64,000 bases of DNA from Alkalihalophilus marmarensis DSM 21297. Lineage in GTDB: Bacteria; Bacillota; Bacilli; Bacillales; Bacillaceae_D. A program made the translations under genes and the position numbers. The notes below the pieces were generated by a model. That model saw nothing but the letters and a program-made list of their open reading frames with translations. It had not been told where the DNA came from and made no database searches. Of this stretch, positions 8,428 through 17,408 are shown piece after piece. The DNA is taken from positions 1-64,000 of the forward strand of contig NZ_ATAE01000045.1 in assembly GCF_000474275.2 (NCBI RefSeq). The letters are read 5' to 3'. The first letter of the stretch is position 1, and each line of letters starts with the position of its first letter.

Positions 8428-8837
8428 GAGTGGAGAAGAAAATGAAGCGGGCGCGAATGCTGCGTATTGCGGTGCTCGTTGTTCTAGCGGTTGGTCTATT
8501 TTTAGATTACTTTCCTCAGCTGATCAATGGCGGCTTATTAGGCGGGAGAGGCACATTTATTTTATTATTGATTGGTTTTGGTTTTGCTGTTGCAGCAGAA
8601 GTGATGATGCCGCGTGATAAACGAAGAAGACAGGGAATTCCTATATGGGAGCATGATATATTTTTCATCTTTTATGTGATCGGATTAATTGCCCTATTCA
8701 CTTTTCTTGGTGGAGAGTCTCAAGTCGGACTTAGCTTAACGCACCCAATCTTGTGGATCTTTGTTGTCTATGCGTTTATTAAATGGAATTTAGATCGCAA
8801 GCACAGACCTGAAGAAGAAGTAGAAGAGAAGAAGTGA
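8424..8837 (+). CDS. small membrane protein, partner of the AlkP-like protein
   Basis: A 137-aa protein of unknown function. It begins with a basic patch (RVEKKMKRAR), has three hydrophobic segments (about residues 12-26, 42-60, 80-94 and a further one at 106-120, so three to four), and ends in an acidic/basic tail, EEEVEEKK. ATG 8424 overlaps the upstream stop (ATGA), so the two genes are translationally coupled and probably work together in the membrane. I do not recognise the family. Confidence 0.75.
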   Translation: MRVEKKMKRARMLRIAVLVVLAVGLFLDYFPQLINGGLLGGRGTFILLLIGFGFAVAAEVMMPRDKRRRQGIPIWEHDIFFIFYVIGLIALFTFLGGESQVGLSLTHPILWIFVVYAFIKWNLDRKHRPEEEVEEKK

Positions 8838-8957
8838 AAAATTAGGCGGAATGTACTTAACGTCTTAACCTTGCTTCCGAACAAGTTATCAAGGTAGGGG
8901 GGAACACAGACTCCTACTGGAAACAAGAACCTAATGATATTTACTTTTTAAAGTATT

Positions 8958-9008
8958 AAAAAACCAGACGACCTATTCATTTATAATGATAGGTCGTCTG
9001 GTTTTTGT
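8958..9008. terminator. bidirectional terminator
   Basis: A near-perfect stem of 16 bp or more: arms aaaccagacgacctat (8961) and ataggtcgtctggttt (8989), flanked by A and T runs. It separates the rightward membrane gene pair from leftward ydiF. The rest of 8838-9144 holds the repeat at 9037 and no gene. Confidence 0.85.
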
Positions 9009-9036
9009 TGGAATAGCTTAGTCACCTTTTTGCACT

Positions 9037-9117
9037 GTTGATTGGAGCGGAAGGTACTCGACTCCTGCGGAAAGCGAGTGCCTGCAGCGGAAATCAACAA
9101 CCACTGTCAGGAGGAGG
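9037..9117. repeat. interspersed repeat, short form
   Basis: It starts gttgattggagcggaaggtac and ends gcctgcagcggaaatcaac. The termini gttgatt / aatcaac are inverted, and ggtactcg / cgagtgcc form an inner hairpin. The same unit recurs at 54325-54473 with about 66 extra bases in the middle. Both copies are followed by a caaggagg-like string. It lies just past the 3' end of ydiF. Confidence 0.75.
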
Positions 9118-9144
9118 GTTTAAAATACTCAGCATCTTTATTAG

Positions 9145-11088
9145 TTAGGATTGAAGCTCTTCCCACTCTTCCATTAACTGTTCGAGAGTCACTTGGGTTT
9201 GGTCAATGTAAGCTTGGATTTTACTCGCTTGTTCATGATCTGAATAGATCTCAGGGTCACAAAGAGCTTCTTCATTTACTGAAAGTGATTCTTCTAGCTC
9301 CTCAATCTTCGTTTCAATTTCCTCAATTCGACGCAAGCGTTGTCGCTCTTGACGCTTCGCTTCTTTATCTAATTCAAACGATTTCTTATCCGTCTTAGCT
9401 TCCTTCTTTTCTGAAGTTGGAGCAACCTTGTTTTCCTGCTCTTCTTGTTCTTTCAATAATAGACGCTGCCGATTTTCTTCTTTCTTTTCTAAATAGTAAT
9501 CGTAATCGCCTAAATAATTTGTGACTTGTCCGTTATCAAGCTCGCACACTCTAGTGGCAATGCGGTTAAGGAAATAACGGTCATGTGATACAAACAAGAG
9601 AGTGCCAGGGTAGTTAATTAATGCTGCTTCTAACACTTCTTTTGCATCTAGGTCCAAGTGGTTTGTCGGCTCATCCAGAATCAGCAGGTTTGCCTTTTGC
9701 ATCATTAATTTAGCTAGCGCAAGGCGTGCTTTCTCACCGCCGCTTAATGTGGAAACAGGTTTTAACACATCGTCCCCTGAAAATAAGAAGTTTCCTAACA
9801 CCGTCCGGATTTCTTTTTCAGGGAGCAAACTATAATCATCCCATAATTCATGAAGAACAAGTTTATTAGAAGTAAGTTTTGCTTGTTCCTGATCATAATA
9901 GCCGACTGTCACATTACTGCCAAAGCGAATTGTTCCTTTTGACGTTTCAATCTGCTTTATGATTGCCTTTAAGATCGTTGATTTTCCTGCACCGTTAGGA
10001 CCGATTAGTGCAACACTTTCCTCGCGGTTCAAATCTAATCTTAAGTTAGAAAAGATCGGCTCCATCCCGTATTTCACTTCTAAGCCTTCGATACGAAGGA
10101 CCTCATTGCCGCTTTGGCGGTTGATTTCAAACGAGAAAGAAGCTGATTTCTCGTCCCCTTCAGGACGATCAAGACGGTTCATTCTTTCAAGCTGCTTTCT
10201 GCGGCTTTGCGCTCGCTTGGTAGTAGAGGCACGAGCAATATTTCGTTGAACGAAATCCTCAAGCTTTGCAACTTCGCTTTGTTGTTTGTCAAACTGCTTT
10301 TTCTCGAGCTCATAACGTTTTGCTTTTTCCTCTAAATAAAGACTGTAGTTCCCAACGTATTTCCTTGATTGGTTTCTTGAAATTTCTACGACTTGGGTAA
10401 CGATTTTGTCTAAGAAATAGCGGTCATGTGATACGATTAAAATGGCACCTGGATAGCCTTGCAAATAGTTCTCAAGCCAGGTTAATGTCTCTATGTCTAA
10501 GTGGTTTGTCGGCTCATCAAGGATAAGTAAATCAGGCTTGGTTAATAATAGTTTACCAAGGGCTAGTCTTGTTTTCTGCCCGCCGCTTAGCGTTTGGATT
10601 TTTGTTTGATAGTCAAAAGAGTCAAAATGAAGGCCTGCTAGTACACTTCTAATATCTGCTTCATATTGATATCCGCCCTTATCTTTAAAATCGAGCTGGA
10701 GCTGATCGTATTCTGCTAATAATTTGTTATAACTTGCCTCGTGATCTAAAAGAGAAGGGTCAGACATTTTTTGTTCCATCTCTCTTAGTCTTTTTTCCAT
10801 TTTTAAAAGCAGGTCAAATACTGTCAGCATCTCATCCCAAATCGATAATTCGGATTCTAGGCCGGTATCTTGAGCGAGGTAGCCTGCCTCTACATCTTTT
10901 GGCTGAATGATTTCTCCGCTGTCATGTGATAGCTGTCCTGCTATCACTTTTAAAAGAGTTGATTTACCAGCCCCATTTCGACCGACTAATGCGACACGGT
11001 CGCCAGTTTGTACTTCGAGTTTAATATTTGATAAAATCGTTTCTGCACCAAACGATTTTGATACGTTTACACATTGTAATAAAATCAT
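9145..11088 (-). CDS. ydiF: ABC-F family ATPase YdiF
   Basis: A 647-aa soluble ABC-F protein with two tandem ATPase domains and no membrane segments. ABC-F proteins act on ribosomes as translation factors or antibiotic protectors. Domain 1 has GRNGAGKST (near residue 36), LSGGQ and LILDEPTNHLD. Domain 2 has GPNGAGKST (near 365), LSGGEKARLALA and again LILDEPTNHLD. A charged interdomain linker carries KRAQSRRKQLERM. The C-terminus is a long charged coiled coil (residues 545-647), as in the YdiF/Uup group. Start ATG 11088 has a ggatgg-like site upstream. In B. subtilis ydiF also follows tsaD, but here the AlkP-like pair intervenes. Confidence 0.93.
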   Translation of the reverse strand: MILLQCVNVSKSFGAETILSNIKLEVQTGDRVALVGRNGAGKSTLLKVIAGQLSHDSGEIIQPKDVEAGYLAQDTGLESELSIWDEMLTVFDLLLKMEKRLREMEQKMSDPSLLDHEASYNKLLAEYDQLQLDFKDKGGYQYEADIRSVLAGLHFDSFDYQTKIQTLSGGQKTRLALGKLLLTKPDLLILDEPTNHLDIETLTWLENYLQGYPGAILIVSHDRYFLDKIVTQVVEISRNQSRKYVGNYSLYLEEKAKRYELEKKQFDKQQSEVAKLEDFVQRNIARASTTKRAQSRRKQLERMNRLDRPEGDEKSASFSFEINRQSGNEVLRIEGLEVKYGMEPIFSNLRLDLNREESVALIGPNGAGKSTILKAIIKQIETSKGTIRFGSNVTVGYYDQEQAKLTSNKLVLHELWDDYSLLPEKEIRTVLGNFLFSGDDVLKPVSTLSGGEKARLALAKLMMQKANLLILDEPTNHLDLDAKEVLEAALINYPGTLLFVSHDRYFLNRIATRVCELDNGQVTNYLGDYDYYLEKKEENRQRLLLKEQEEQENKVAPTSEKKEAKTDKKSFELDKEAKRQERQRLRRIEEIETKIEELEESLSVNEEALCDPEIYSDHEQASKIQAYIDQTQVTLEQLMEEWEELQS

Positions 11089-11178
11089 GGGATATCCATC
11101 CTATCCTTACATCATATCAATAGTTTTCTTCACTCAGTTTAACGTAAAAGACTGCGGTGAACAACTTGCAGGACCTGA

Positions 11179-11216
11179 TGTAAAACGATTACATAAACAG
11201 TCAAATAGTGTACAAT
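11179..11216 (+). promoter_or_regulatory. putative rex promoter with palindrome
   Basis: TTACAT (11189), 16 nt, TACAAT (11211). A 15-bp palindrome TGTAA-aacga-TTACA (11179-11193) overlaps the -35 box and could be an operator. It does not match the Rex consensus. Confidence 0.4.
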
Positions 11217-11333
11217 AGGATAAAACAATAAGATAAAATGATATCGTTCTAAGAAAAAATGTAACAAAAGGAAAAGAACGTACATTATAGATCTTACTTA
11301 AGGGACTAGGCTAGGAGAGGAGGGGAATTTACG

Positions 11334-11969
11334 TTGAAGTCAGATCAAGTAAAAATTCCTCAAGCAACTGCAAAGCGATTGCCCTTATACTATCGCTTTT
11401 TAGAAAACCTGCATGCATCAGGAAAACAACGAGTATCTTCGACTGAATTAAGCGAAGCAGTCAAAGTTGACTCTGCAACGATTCGTCGTGATTTTTCTTA
11501 CTTTGGAGCTCTTGGAAAAAAGGGCTATGGATATAATGTGAACTACTTGCTTTCATTTTTCCGCGAAACGCTCGATCAAAATGAATTAACGAAAGTCATC
11601 TTAGTTGGGGTAGGTAACTTAGGGACAGCCTTTTTACACTATAACTTCTCTAAGAACAATAATACCCAGATTGAAATGGCATTTGATGTGGATGAGTCAA
11701 AAATCGGCACGGAAGTAGGCGGAGTGAAGATCTACAATCTTGACGATTTTGAGAACATTTTAGACCCTGAGGTAACGGTTGCGATCCTTACCGTACCATC
11801 ACAAGCAGCGCAAAAAATTGCTGACCGTCTTGTAGATGCGGGTATTAAAGGGATTTTGAACTTTACTCCGGCTAGATTATCTGTGCCAGACTCGGTCAGA
11901 GTTCACCATATTGATTTGTCTGTTGAATTACAGGCACTGGTTTATTTTTTAAAGCATTATCCGTTATAA
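11334..11969 (+). CDS. rex: redox-sensing transcriptional repressor Rex
   Basis: A 211-aa homodimeric repressor that senses the NADH/NAD+ ratio and controls anaerobic and respiratory genes. The N-terminal winged helix includes [10 protein letters not shown] and [22 protein letters not shown] (DNA recognition, residues about 47-68). The Rossmann part has the glycine-rich GVGNLGTA near residue 92, then FDVDESKIG, and a C-terminal helix for domain swapping. The start is TTG at 11334, preceded by GGAGAGGAGGGG. No moaC separates it from ydiF, unlike B. subtilis. A fitting Rex operator lies 2.9 kb downstream, in front of cydA. Confidence 0.96.
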   Translation: MKSDQVKIPQATAKRLPLYYRFLENLHASGKQRVSSTELSEAVKVDSATIRRDFSYFGALGKKGYGYNVNYLLSFFRETLDQNELTKVILVGVGNLGTAFLHYNFSKNNNTQIEMAFDVDESKIGTEVGGVKIYNLDDFENILDPEVTVAILTVPSQAAQKIADRLVDAGIKGILNFTPARLSVPDSVRVHHIDLSVELQALVYFLKHYPL

Positions 11970-12000
11970 TAGAAGTAGATTGGACAAGGAGGTGCAACCT

Positions 12001-12186
12001 ATGGGTGGATTAGGTGCAGGAAGTATTGTCATTATTGGACTTGTCGCTTTATTGATTTTTGGACCAAAAAAGCTGCCGGAACTAGGAAAAGCAGCAGGAA
12101 ATACATTGCGTGAATTTAAAAACGCCACTAAAGGCTTGGCTGATGAAGAGGACGATAAAAAGAAAAATAACAAAGATCAGGCTTAA
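12001..12186 (+). CDS. tatA: twin-arginine translocase subunit TatA
   Basis: A 61-aa pore-forming Tat component: short periplasmic start (MGGLGAGS), one membrane helix (residues 9-22), the FGPKKLPELGKAAGN hinge and amphipathic helix, and a charged tail (DEEDDKKKNNK). The ATG at 12001 is taken because AAGGAGGTG stands 7 nt upstream. It lies 32 nt after rex and 17 nt before tatC. In B. subtilis this pair is tatAY-tatCY. Confidence 0.95.
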   Translation: MGGLGAGSIVIIGLVALLIFGPKKLPELGKAAGNTLREFKNATKGLADEEDDKKKNNKDQA

Positions 12187-12203
12187 GCAGGAAGGGTTTA
12201 TAA

Positions 12204-12974
12204 ATGGAATCACGTGATATGTCGGTAATGGACCATATTGGAGAGTTGCGACGCCGTATTATGATTGTCGTTGTATTCTTTCTAATTGCGCTCATTGCCG
12301 GCTTCTTTTTCGCCACACCGTTAATTACGTATTTACAAAGCGCACCGACAGCGCAAGAGCTGCCAATGAATGCATTTAAAATGACGGATCCGATCCGTGT
12401 ATTTATGACCTTTGCTTTTGCGAGCGCATTAATTTTGATTTTTCCTATTATTTTATATCAGCTCTGGGCGTTTATTAGTCCGGGACTTCATGAGAATGAA
12501 CAGAAAGCAACACTAGCGTATATTCCGATTGCCTTTATTTTGTTTTTAACAGGTATTGGCTTTGCTTACTTTATTTTATTCCCGTTCATTATTCAATTTA
12601 TGGGGAATTTAGCCGAACGATTAAATATCACTGAGCAGTACGGGATTAACGAATACTTTACATTCTTATTCCAAATCACATTGCCTTTTGGCCTGTTGTT
12701 CCAGCTGCCGGTTGTTGTGATGTTCTTTACAAGGCTGGGACTTGTTACGCCAGCTTATTTATCGAGTATCAGAAAATATGCGTATTTTATATTGCTGGTT
12801 ATTGCTGGCTTTATTACTCCGCCTGAATTGTTAAGCCATTTGATGGTGACTGTACCGTTGTTACTCTTATATGAATTCAGTATATGGGTATCAAGATTGA
12901 CGTACAGAAAAGTATTAAAGGCTGAACGTTTAATGGAAGAAGAAGCCAAGCAAAAAGAAATGAATCAAGATTAA
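12204..12974 (+). CDS. tatC: twin-arginine translocase subunit TatC
   Basis: A 256-aa six-helix membrane protein that recognises twin-arginine signal peptides and exports folded proteins. Family marks are MDHIGELRRRI at the N-terminus, ALILIFPIILYQLWAFISPGL, the conserved FxxxxFPF-like loop, and ITPPELLSHLMVTVPLLLLYE near the end. Length is normal. The operon ends at the strong terminator at 12985. Confidence 0.96.
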   Translation: MESRDMSVMDHIGELRRRIMIVVVFFLIALIAGFFFATPLITYLQSAPTAQELPMNAFKMTDPIRVFMTFAFASALILIFPIILYQLWAFISPGLHENEQKATLAYIPIAFILFLTGIGFAYFILFPFIIQFMGNLAERLNITEQYGINEYFTFLFQITLPFGLLFQLPVVVMFFTRLGLVTPAYLSSIRKYAYFILLVIAGFITPPELLSHLMVTVPLLLLYEFSIWVSRLTYRKVLKAERLMEEEAKQKEMNQD

Positions 12975-12984
12975 TTTAAATGAT

Positions 12985-13024
12985 AAGACAGTTAAGCAGA
13001 ACCTGCTTAACTGTCTTTTTTTGC
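12985..13024 (+). terminator. terminator after tatC
   Basis: A perfect 15-bp stem (aagacagttaagcag / ctgcttaactgtctt), a 3-nt loop and a T run. Confidence 0.92.
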
Positions 13025-13117
13025 TTTTACGGTAATTTTACATATTTAAACATGTAGAGAAACTGTTTAATCAAACGTTAAATTGGGAACTAAACAAAAG
13101 GAGAAAGGAGGATAACC

Positions 13118-13285
13118 ATGAGAAGGGCAGCAAGTGAAACAGAACAACGAAAAGATAATCTAATTGAAAAAATTATCGCTTTTGGTGTGTACAAGGTGCA
13201 GGGCCGTCAACTTTTTGAATTAACATTACAAGAAATTGAACGCGTCTATCAGTCTTTAAAGCAACGCCAAAATCAACATATATAA
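13118..13285 (+). CDS. FbpA-like small basic protein
   Basis: A 55-aa protein with a strong site (AAAGGAGG, 7 nt before the ATG). The core KDNLIEKIIAFGVYK ... GRQLFELTLQEIERVY matches my memory of the Fur-regulated basic protein FbpA family, which helps small-RNA control of iron-rich proteins in B. subtilis. No Fur box is visible upstream, so iron control is not supported here. It lies alone between two terminators. Confidence 0.7.
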   Translation: MRRAASETEQRKDNLIEKIIAFGVYKVQGRQLFELTLQEIERVYQSLKQRQNQHI

Positions 13286-13294
13286 ATGAGACAG

Positions 13295-13348
13295 AAAAAG
13301 CTCAACTGATTACGCTTGTTAAAAGTAGGATCTGTTGAGCTTTTTTGA
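13295..13348 (+). terminator. terminator after the FbpA-like gene
   Basis: aaaaagctcaac / gttgagcttttt, 12 bp with a loop of about 27 nt, then T. Confidence 0.7.
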
Positions 13349-13404
13349 TTGAATCATGCTATGATAAAAGTAAATCTTTCGATAAGCGAAATGGTGTGTG
13401 ATTT

Positions 13405-14814
13405 ATGGGGAGAATTTCTAGCAAGTGGATGGTTGTCATTGCGGTTTTGCTAGGGTCATTTACGATGATCTTAAATAATAGTATGTTAAATCCGGCTGTA
13501 CCTAAATTAATGGAAGTATTTGAATCAGATGCGGTAAGTACGGGGTGGGTCATTACCATTTTTATGGTTACAATGGGGATGACGGTCCCTGTAACAGGGT
13601 ATTTAGGTGATCGTTTCGGTAAAAAGAAACTCTACCTAATAGGGCTGCTTATTTTTGTTATTGGTTCTATTCTTGGCTCATTTTCTTGGAACTTGTCATC
13701 TTTGATCGTCTTTCGCGGCTTACAAGGAGTCGGGGGCGGAATTATGATGCCTCTATCGATGGCGCTTATTTTTGAAGCCTTTCCGAGAAATGAGCGTGGA
13801 ATGGCGACAGGTGTATGGGGAATTGCAGCGATGATGGCGCCGACGATCGGGCCAACCGTTGGGGGAGTTCTGCTTGAGACAAGCGGTTGGCAGTATTTAT
13901 TTTGGTGTAATGTGCCGATCGGGCTCTTAGGATTATGGTTTGCCCTGAAATACTTACCAGTCACATCGCCCAACAAAGAGGTTCGGTTTGATCTCTATGG
14001 ATTCATTACGGTAACTGCTGGGGTTGGAGCGATACTCCTTGCGCTTGGTAGAATGTCAGAGCTTGCTCATTTATTGATGCCGTTGAATATCGTATTAGCC
14101 ATAACCGGTATAATGCTGCTGATTTTATTTGTTCAAATTGAAACTCGAGTAAAGCAGCCTTTGCTTGATTTATCTCTATTTAAAATACCTGCCTATACCT
14201 TTAGTGTGATCATTGCAGGGACCACATCAATCGGTTTATTCGCGGGGATCTTTTTGATTCCGCTTCTGATCCAGCAGGTTTACGGGTTAAGTGCTATTAT
14301 GACAGGCTTAATTTTCTTACCTTCAGCTTTATTGACTGGCCTTTTTATGACGGTGGGGGGCAGAGTATTAGATCAAAAGGGCGCTCGTGGTGTTGTAACG
14401 ACTGGACTTATTGTCATGACAATAGGCACGTTCGCCCTAGGGTTTTTGAGTCTTGAGACTTCTTTATTGTTTATCTTCATTATGATGGCTATCAGAGGAA
14501 TTGGATCAGGACTCAGTACGATGCCTGCTACGACAATTGGAATGAATGCTATACCAGACCGTCTTATCTCAAGAGGGTCTGCGATGAATAATGTGATGCG
14601 TCAAATGAGCTCGGCATTAGGGATTGTGTTTATTTCGATTTATTATGAGGTAAGACGCGGACATTTAATGGGAGCGACAGTCTCACTAGAGGAAGCAAGC
14701 TTGCAAGCAATCAATGAAGGGTTTATTGTTGTTGGGCTCATTACAGCGATTACCATTCCGGCTGCTTATTACCTTGAAAAAAATGCAAAACAAGAGCTTG
14801 AAAAAGCTTCCTAA
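13405..14814 (+). CDS. MFS drug exporter, DHA2 (EmrB/QacA) family
   Basis: A 469-aa integral membrane protein of the proton-driven DHA2 group. Seen: LNNSMLNPAVPKL in helix 1 (motif D1 position), GYLGDRFGKKKLY (motif A) near residue 61, RGLQGVGGGIMMP, and motif C, GPTVGGVLL, near residue 149. About 14 hydrophobic segments can be counted. The substrate cannot be read from sequence. The ribosome site is weak (ggtgtg). It is monocistronic between terminators and no linked regulator is seen. Confidence 0.9.
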   Translation: MGRISSKWMVVIAVLLGSFTMILNNSMLNPAVPKLMEVFESDAVSTGWVITIFMVTMGMTVPVTGYLGDRFGKKKLYLIGLLIFVIGSILGSFSWNLSSLIVFRGLQGVGGGIMMPLSMALIFEAFPRNERGMATGVWGIAAMMAPTIGPTVGGVLLETSGWQYLFWCNVPIGLLGLWFALKYLPVTSPNKEVRFDLYGFITVTAGVGAILLALGRMSELAHLLMPLNIVLAITGIMLLILFVQIETRVKQPLLDLSLFKIPAYTFSVIIAGTTSIGLFAGIFLIPLLIQQVYGLSAIMTGLIFLPSALLTGLFMTVGGRVLDQKGARGVVTTGLIVMTIGTFALGFLSLETSLLFIFIMMAIRGIGSGLSTMPATTIGMNAIPDRLISRGSAMNNVMRQMSSALGIVFISIYYEVRRGHLMGATVSLEEASLQAINEGFIVVGLITAITIPAAYYLEKNAKQELEKAS

Positions 14815-14832
14815 TAAGTCCACATAAAGGAG

Positions 14833-14863
14833 AAAAAGGCTAACAAATGTTGGTCTTTTTTTC
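14833..14863 (+). terminator. terminator after the MFS gene
   Basis: aaaaggctaac / gttggtctttt with two G-T pairs and a 4-nt loop, ending in seven T. Confidence 0.65.
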
Positions 14864-14875
14864 AGCCATTGTAAT

Positions 14876-14893
14876 TTGTGATTTATTTCACAT
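14876..14893 (+). promoter_or_regulatory. Rex operator upstream of cydAB
   Basis: TTGTGA-tttatt-TCACAT matches the Rex consensus TTGTGAAATAATTTCACAA-type palindrome (TTGTGA, 6 AT-rich bases, TCACAA) in all but the last base. It sits 145 nt before cydA. The rex gene is in this window. Rex control of cytochrome bd is well established in Bacillus. Confidence 0.8.
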
Positions 14894-15037
14894 AGTTGTC
14901 ATAAAAATATAGGTTTCGACGTTAATGATTATGGTAATGTGTACATACAAATAGCTCTAGAAATAGATAACAGACTATGTGAAGGATTGAGCATAGTCCC
15001 GTGATAAATGGTTTGAATACATGTGGGAGGGAAAAGG

Positions 15038-16369
15038 ATGTTTGAATACGATCCAGTCATATATAGTCGTATATTAACGGGGTTAACGTTAGGCTACCAC
15101 GTGATCTTTGCGACAATTGGTGTTGGTATACCTTTATTGATTGCTCTTGCTGAGTGGATAGGAATAAAAAGAAATGATGAGCATTACCGCTTGCTTGCAA
15201 GAAGGTGGGCACGGGGATTTGTTATTACCGTTGCAATTGGTGTGGTAACTGGGACGGCTATAGGCTTGCAGCTCAGCCTGTTATGGCCGAACTTTATGCA
15301 GGTAGCAGGGCATGCGATTAGTCTGCCGATGTTTATGGAAACTTTTGCGTTCTTCTTTGAGGCAATTTTTCTAGGAATCTATTTATATACGTGGGATCGA
15401 TTTAAAAATAAGATGTATCATTTCTACTTGCTGATCCCAGTTGTCATAGGGGCTTCTATGTCTGGCTTCTTTATTACGACAGTGAATGCTTTTATGAATG
15501 CACCAACAGGTGTTGAAATTCAAAATGGTGTGGTCACAAATATTAATCCGTTGGCCGCAATGTTTAACCCAGCGACACCAACGAAAGTAGCCCATGTGCT
15601 TTCATCGGCTTATTTAACATCAGCTTTTGTGTTAGCGGCGATTGCCGCATTTGCACTGCTTAAAGGAAAAGATCATGTGTACCACAAAAAAGCGCTGCAC
15701 CTTACGATGACTGTAGCAGCTGTGTTTGCTGTTGCGACGGCTTTAATTGGTGACTTTTCTGGTAAATATCTTGCAGAGTATCAACCGGAAAAATTAGCAG
15801 CGGCTGAGTGGCATTTTGAAACATCTACAGAAGCACCCCTTATTTTAGGTGGGGTCTTAGATGAAGATCAAAATATTCGTTATGCGCTTGAGATTCCGTA
15901 CGCGCTCAGTATTTTAGCTCATGGTTCTCCAAGTGCTGAAGTAATCGGTCTTGAGGAATTTCCTCAAGATGAACTACCGCCGCTTATTGTTCATTATTTC
16001 TTTGATGCAATGGTAGGGATCGGTATGTTCTTAGCGCTTGTCTCAGTGGCTTACGTCTTCATACAGCGGACGAAAAGATGGAACGAACACAATCGTTTAT
16101 TGTTGTGGGCCATTTTTATTGGCGGGCCGCTCTCCATTATAGCTATTGAGATGGGTTGGTTTTTTGCAGAACTTGGACGTCAGCCATGGATTTTAGTTGG
16201 CTATATGACAACAGCAGAAGGAGCTACGACCTCTGCACATGTTGATTTAATGCTGTATCTGTTTATAGGTTTATACCTCATATTAACGATTACGTGTATT
16301 ACTGTGCTGCGTAAATTGTTTAGTTCAAATCCAGTAGAACGTGAACTTAAAGATCGTGGAATGGAATAG
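15038..16369 (+). CDS. cydA: cytochrome bd quinol oxidase subunit I
   Basis: A 443-aa membrane oxidase that reduces O2 with menaquinol and carries hemes b558, b595 and the d-site. Conserved parts: GYHVIFATIG with the first heme-ligand histidine (about residue 21), KVAHVLSSAYLTSAF with the second histidine, IAIEMGWFFAELGRQPW with the ligand methionine and the GRQPW signature, and a short Q-loop. Length and short loop resemble B. subtilis YthA rather than its longer CydA (inference). ATG 15038 follows gggaggg and aaaagg; an in-frame GTG at 15023 lacks a site. A Rex box lies upstream. Confidence 0.92.
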   Translation: MFEYDPVIYSRILTGLTLGYHVIFATIGVGIPLLIALAEWIGIKRNDEHYRLLARRWARGFVITVAIGVVTGTAIGLQLSLLWPNFMQVAGHAISLPMFMETFAFFFEAIFLGIYLYTWDRFKNKMYHFYLLIPVVIGASMSGFFITTVNAFMNAPTGVEIQNGVVTNINPLAAMFNPATPTKVAHVLSSAYLTSAFVLAAIAAFALLKGKDHVYHKKALHLTMTVAAVFAVATALIGDFSGKYLAEYQPEKLAAAEWHFETSTEAPLILGGVLDEDQNIRYALEIPYALSILAHGSPSAEVIGLEEFPQDELPPLIVHYFFDAMVGIGMFLALVSVAYVFIQRTKRWNEHNRLLLWAIFIGGPLSIIAIEMGWFFAELGRQPWILVGYMTTAEGATTSAHVDLMLYLFIGLYLILTITCITVLRKLFSSNPVERELKDRGME

Positions 16370-16383
16370 AGAGGAGTGCGACC

Positions 16384-17397
16384 ATGGATTATGAATTAAT
16401 AGGAATCACCGTTCTGTGGACCTTTCTCTACGGCTATCTAATCGTGGCGTCGATTGATTTCGGCGCCGGGTTCTTTAGCTACTACTCTAGTATCACAGGG
16501 CGAGAACATATTATTAATAAAGTCATTGCTCGTTATCTTTCACCTGTATGGGAAGTAACAAATGTCTTTCTAGTATTCTTTTTTATCGGGATTGTGGGGT
16601 TCTTTCCTTCAACCGCCTATTATTACGGAACAGCATTGCTTATCCCAGGTAGTATAGCAATCATTTTGCTGGCTATCCGCGGGTCCTATTACGCTTTTCA
16701 CAATTACGGGGAAAAAGGAAGTCTCTTCTATCAATTTTTGTACGGAGCTACAGGCCTGTTAATCCCAGCATCCCTTTCTGTCGTTTTAACCATCTCAGAA
16801 GGCGGATTTATCATCTTAGAGGGTGATCAAGTACTCTTGGATTACCCAGCTTTATTTTCTAGTTTCTATTCATGGACTGTGGTTATATTAGCTATAGTAA
16901 GTGTGCTTTATATTTCAGCATGTTTCTTAACTTTTTATGCCTATAAAGCTCGTGATATCGATGCGTTTAAAGTGCTGAGAGGGTATGCTTTATTTTGGAG
17001 TTTCCCAACCATATTAGCGAGTATTCTAGTATTCTTTGCTCTAAACCAACATAATCCGGTTCACTTTGAAAAGATGGTGGACCTTGCCTGGATGTTCAGT
17101 TTATCCTTCTTATTCTTTTTAGGTGCTGTTTACCTCATTTGGAAGGGTAAAAGATTAGGGTTGTCCTTTGTCTTCGTTATGCTGCAGTTTGCAACTGCAT
17201 TCTATGGATACGGGGCTTCTCACTTGCCATATCTGCTTTATCCGCATTTAACGATCTATGACGGCTTTACCAATGAAGCGATGGCGATTGCTTTAATTAT
17301 TGCGTTCATTGCTGGATTGTTCTTGTTGATTCCTTCATTATATTTATTGATGAGACTCTTCTTATTTGACAATAAGTATGTACAAGGCAGAAAGTAA
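16384..17397 (+). CDS. cydB: cytochrome bd quinol oxidase subunit II
   Basis: A 337-aa eight-to-nine-helix partner of subunit I. Family marks: VASIDFGAGFF near residue 23, YLSPVWEVTNVFLVFFFIG, IRGSYYAFHNYG, and the hydrophobic C-terminal helices. It starts 14 nt after cydA behind GAGAGGAGTG. It closely resembles what I remember of B. subtilis YthB, supporting the YthAB-type reading of this pair. Confidence 0.92.
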   Translation: MDYELIGITVLWTFLYGYLIVASIDFGAGFFSYYSSITGREHIINKVIARYLSPVWEVTNVFLVFFFIGIVGFFPSTAYYYGTALLIPGSIAIILLAIRGSYYAFHNYGEKGSLFYQFLYGATGLLIPASLSVVLTISEGGFIILEGDQVLLDYPALFSSFYSWTVVILAIVSVLYISACFLTFYAYKARDIDAFKVLRGYALFWSFPTILASILVFFALNQHNPVHFEKMVDLAWMFSLSFLFFLGAVYLIWKGKRLGLSFVFVMLQFATAFYGYGASHLPYLLYPHLTIYDGFTNEAMAIALIIAFIAGLFLLIPSLYLLMRLFLFDNKYVQGRK

Positions 17398-17408
17398 GGA
17401 GGATAAGA

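Noticed and set aside
9042-9398. Open frame of 118 codons on the plus strand
   Set aside because: It begins inside the interspersed repeat and runs antisense to the 3' end of ydiF. No ribosome site and no family resemblance.
14848-14913. A 21-codon frame (MLVFFSAIVICDLF...) after the MFS gene
   Set aside because: It overlaps the terminator hairpin and the Rex operator, and the AAAGGAG is too far upstream.
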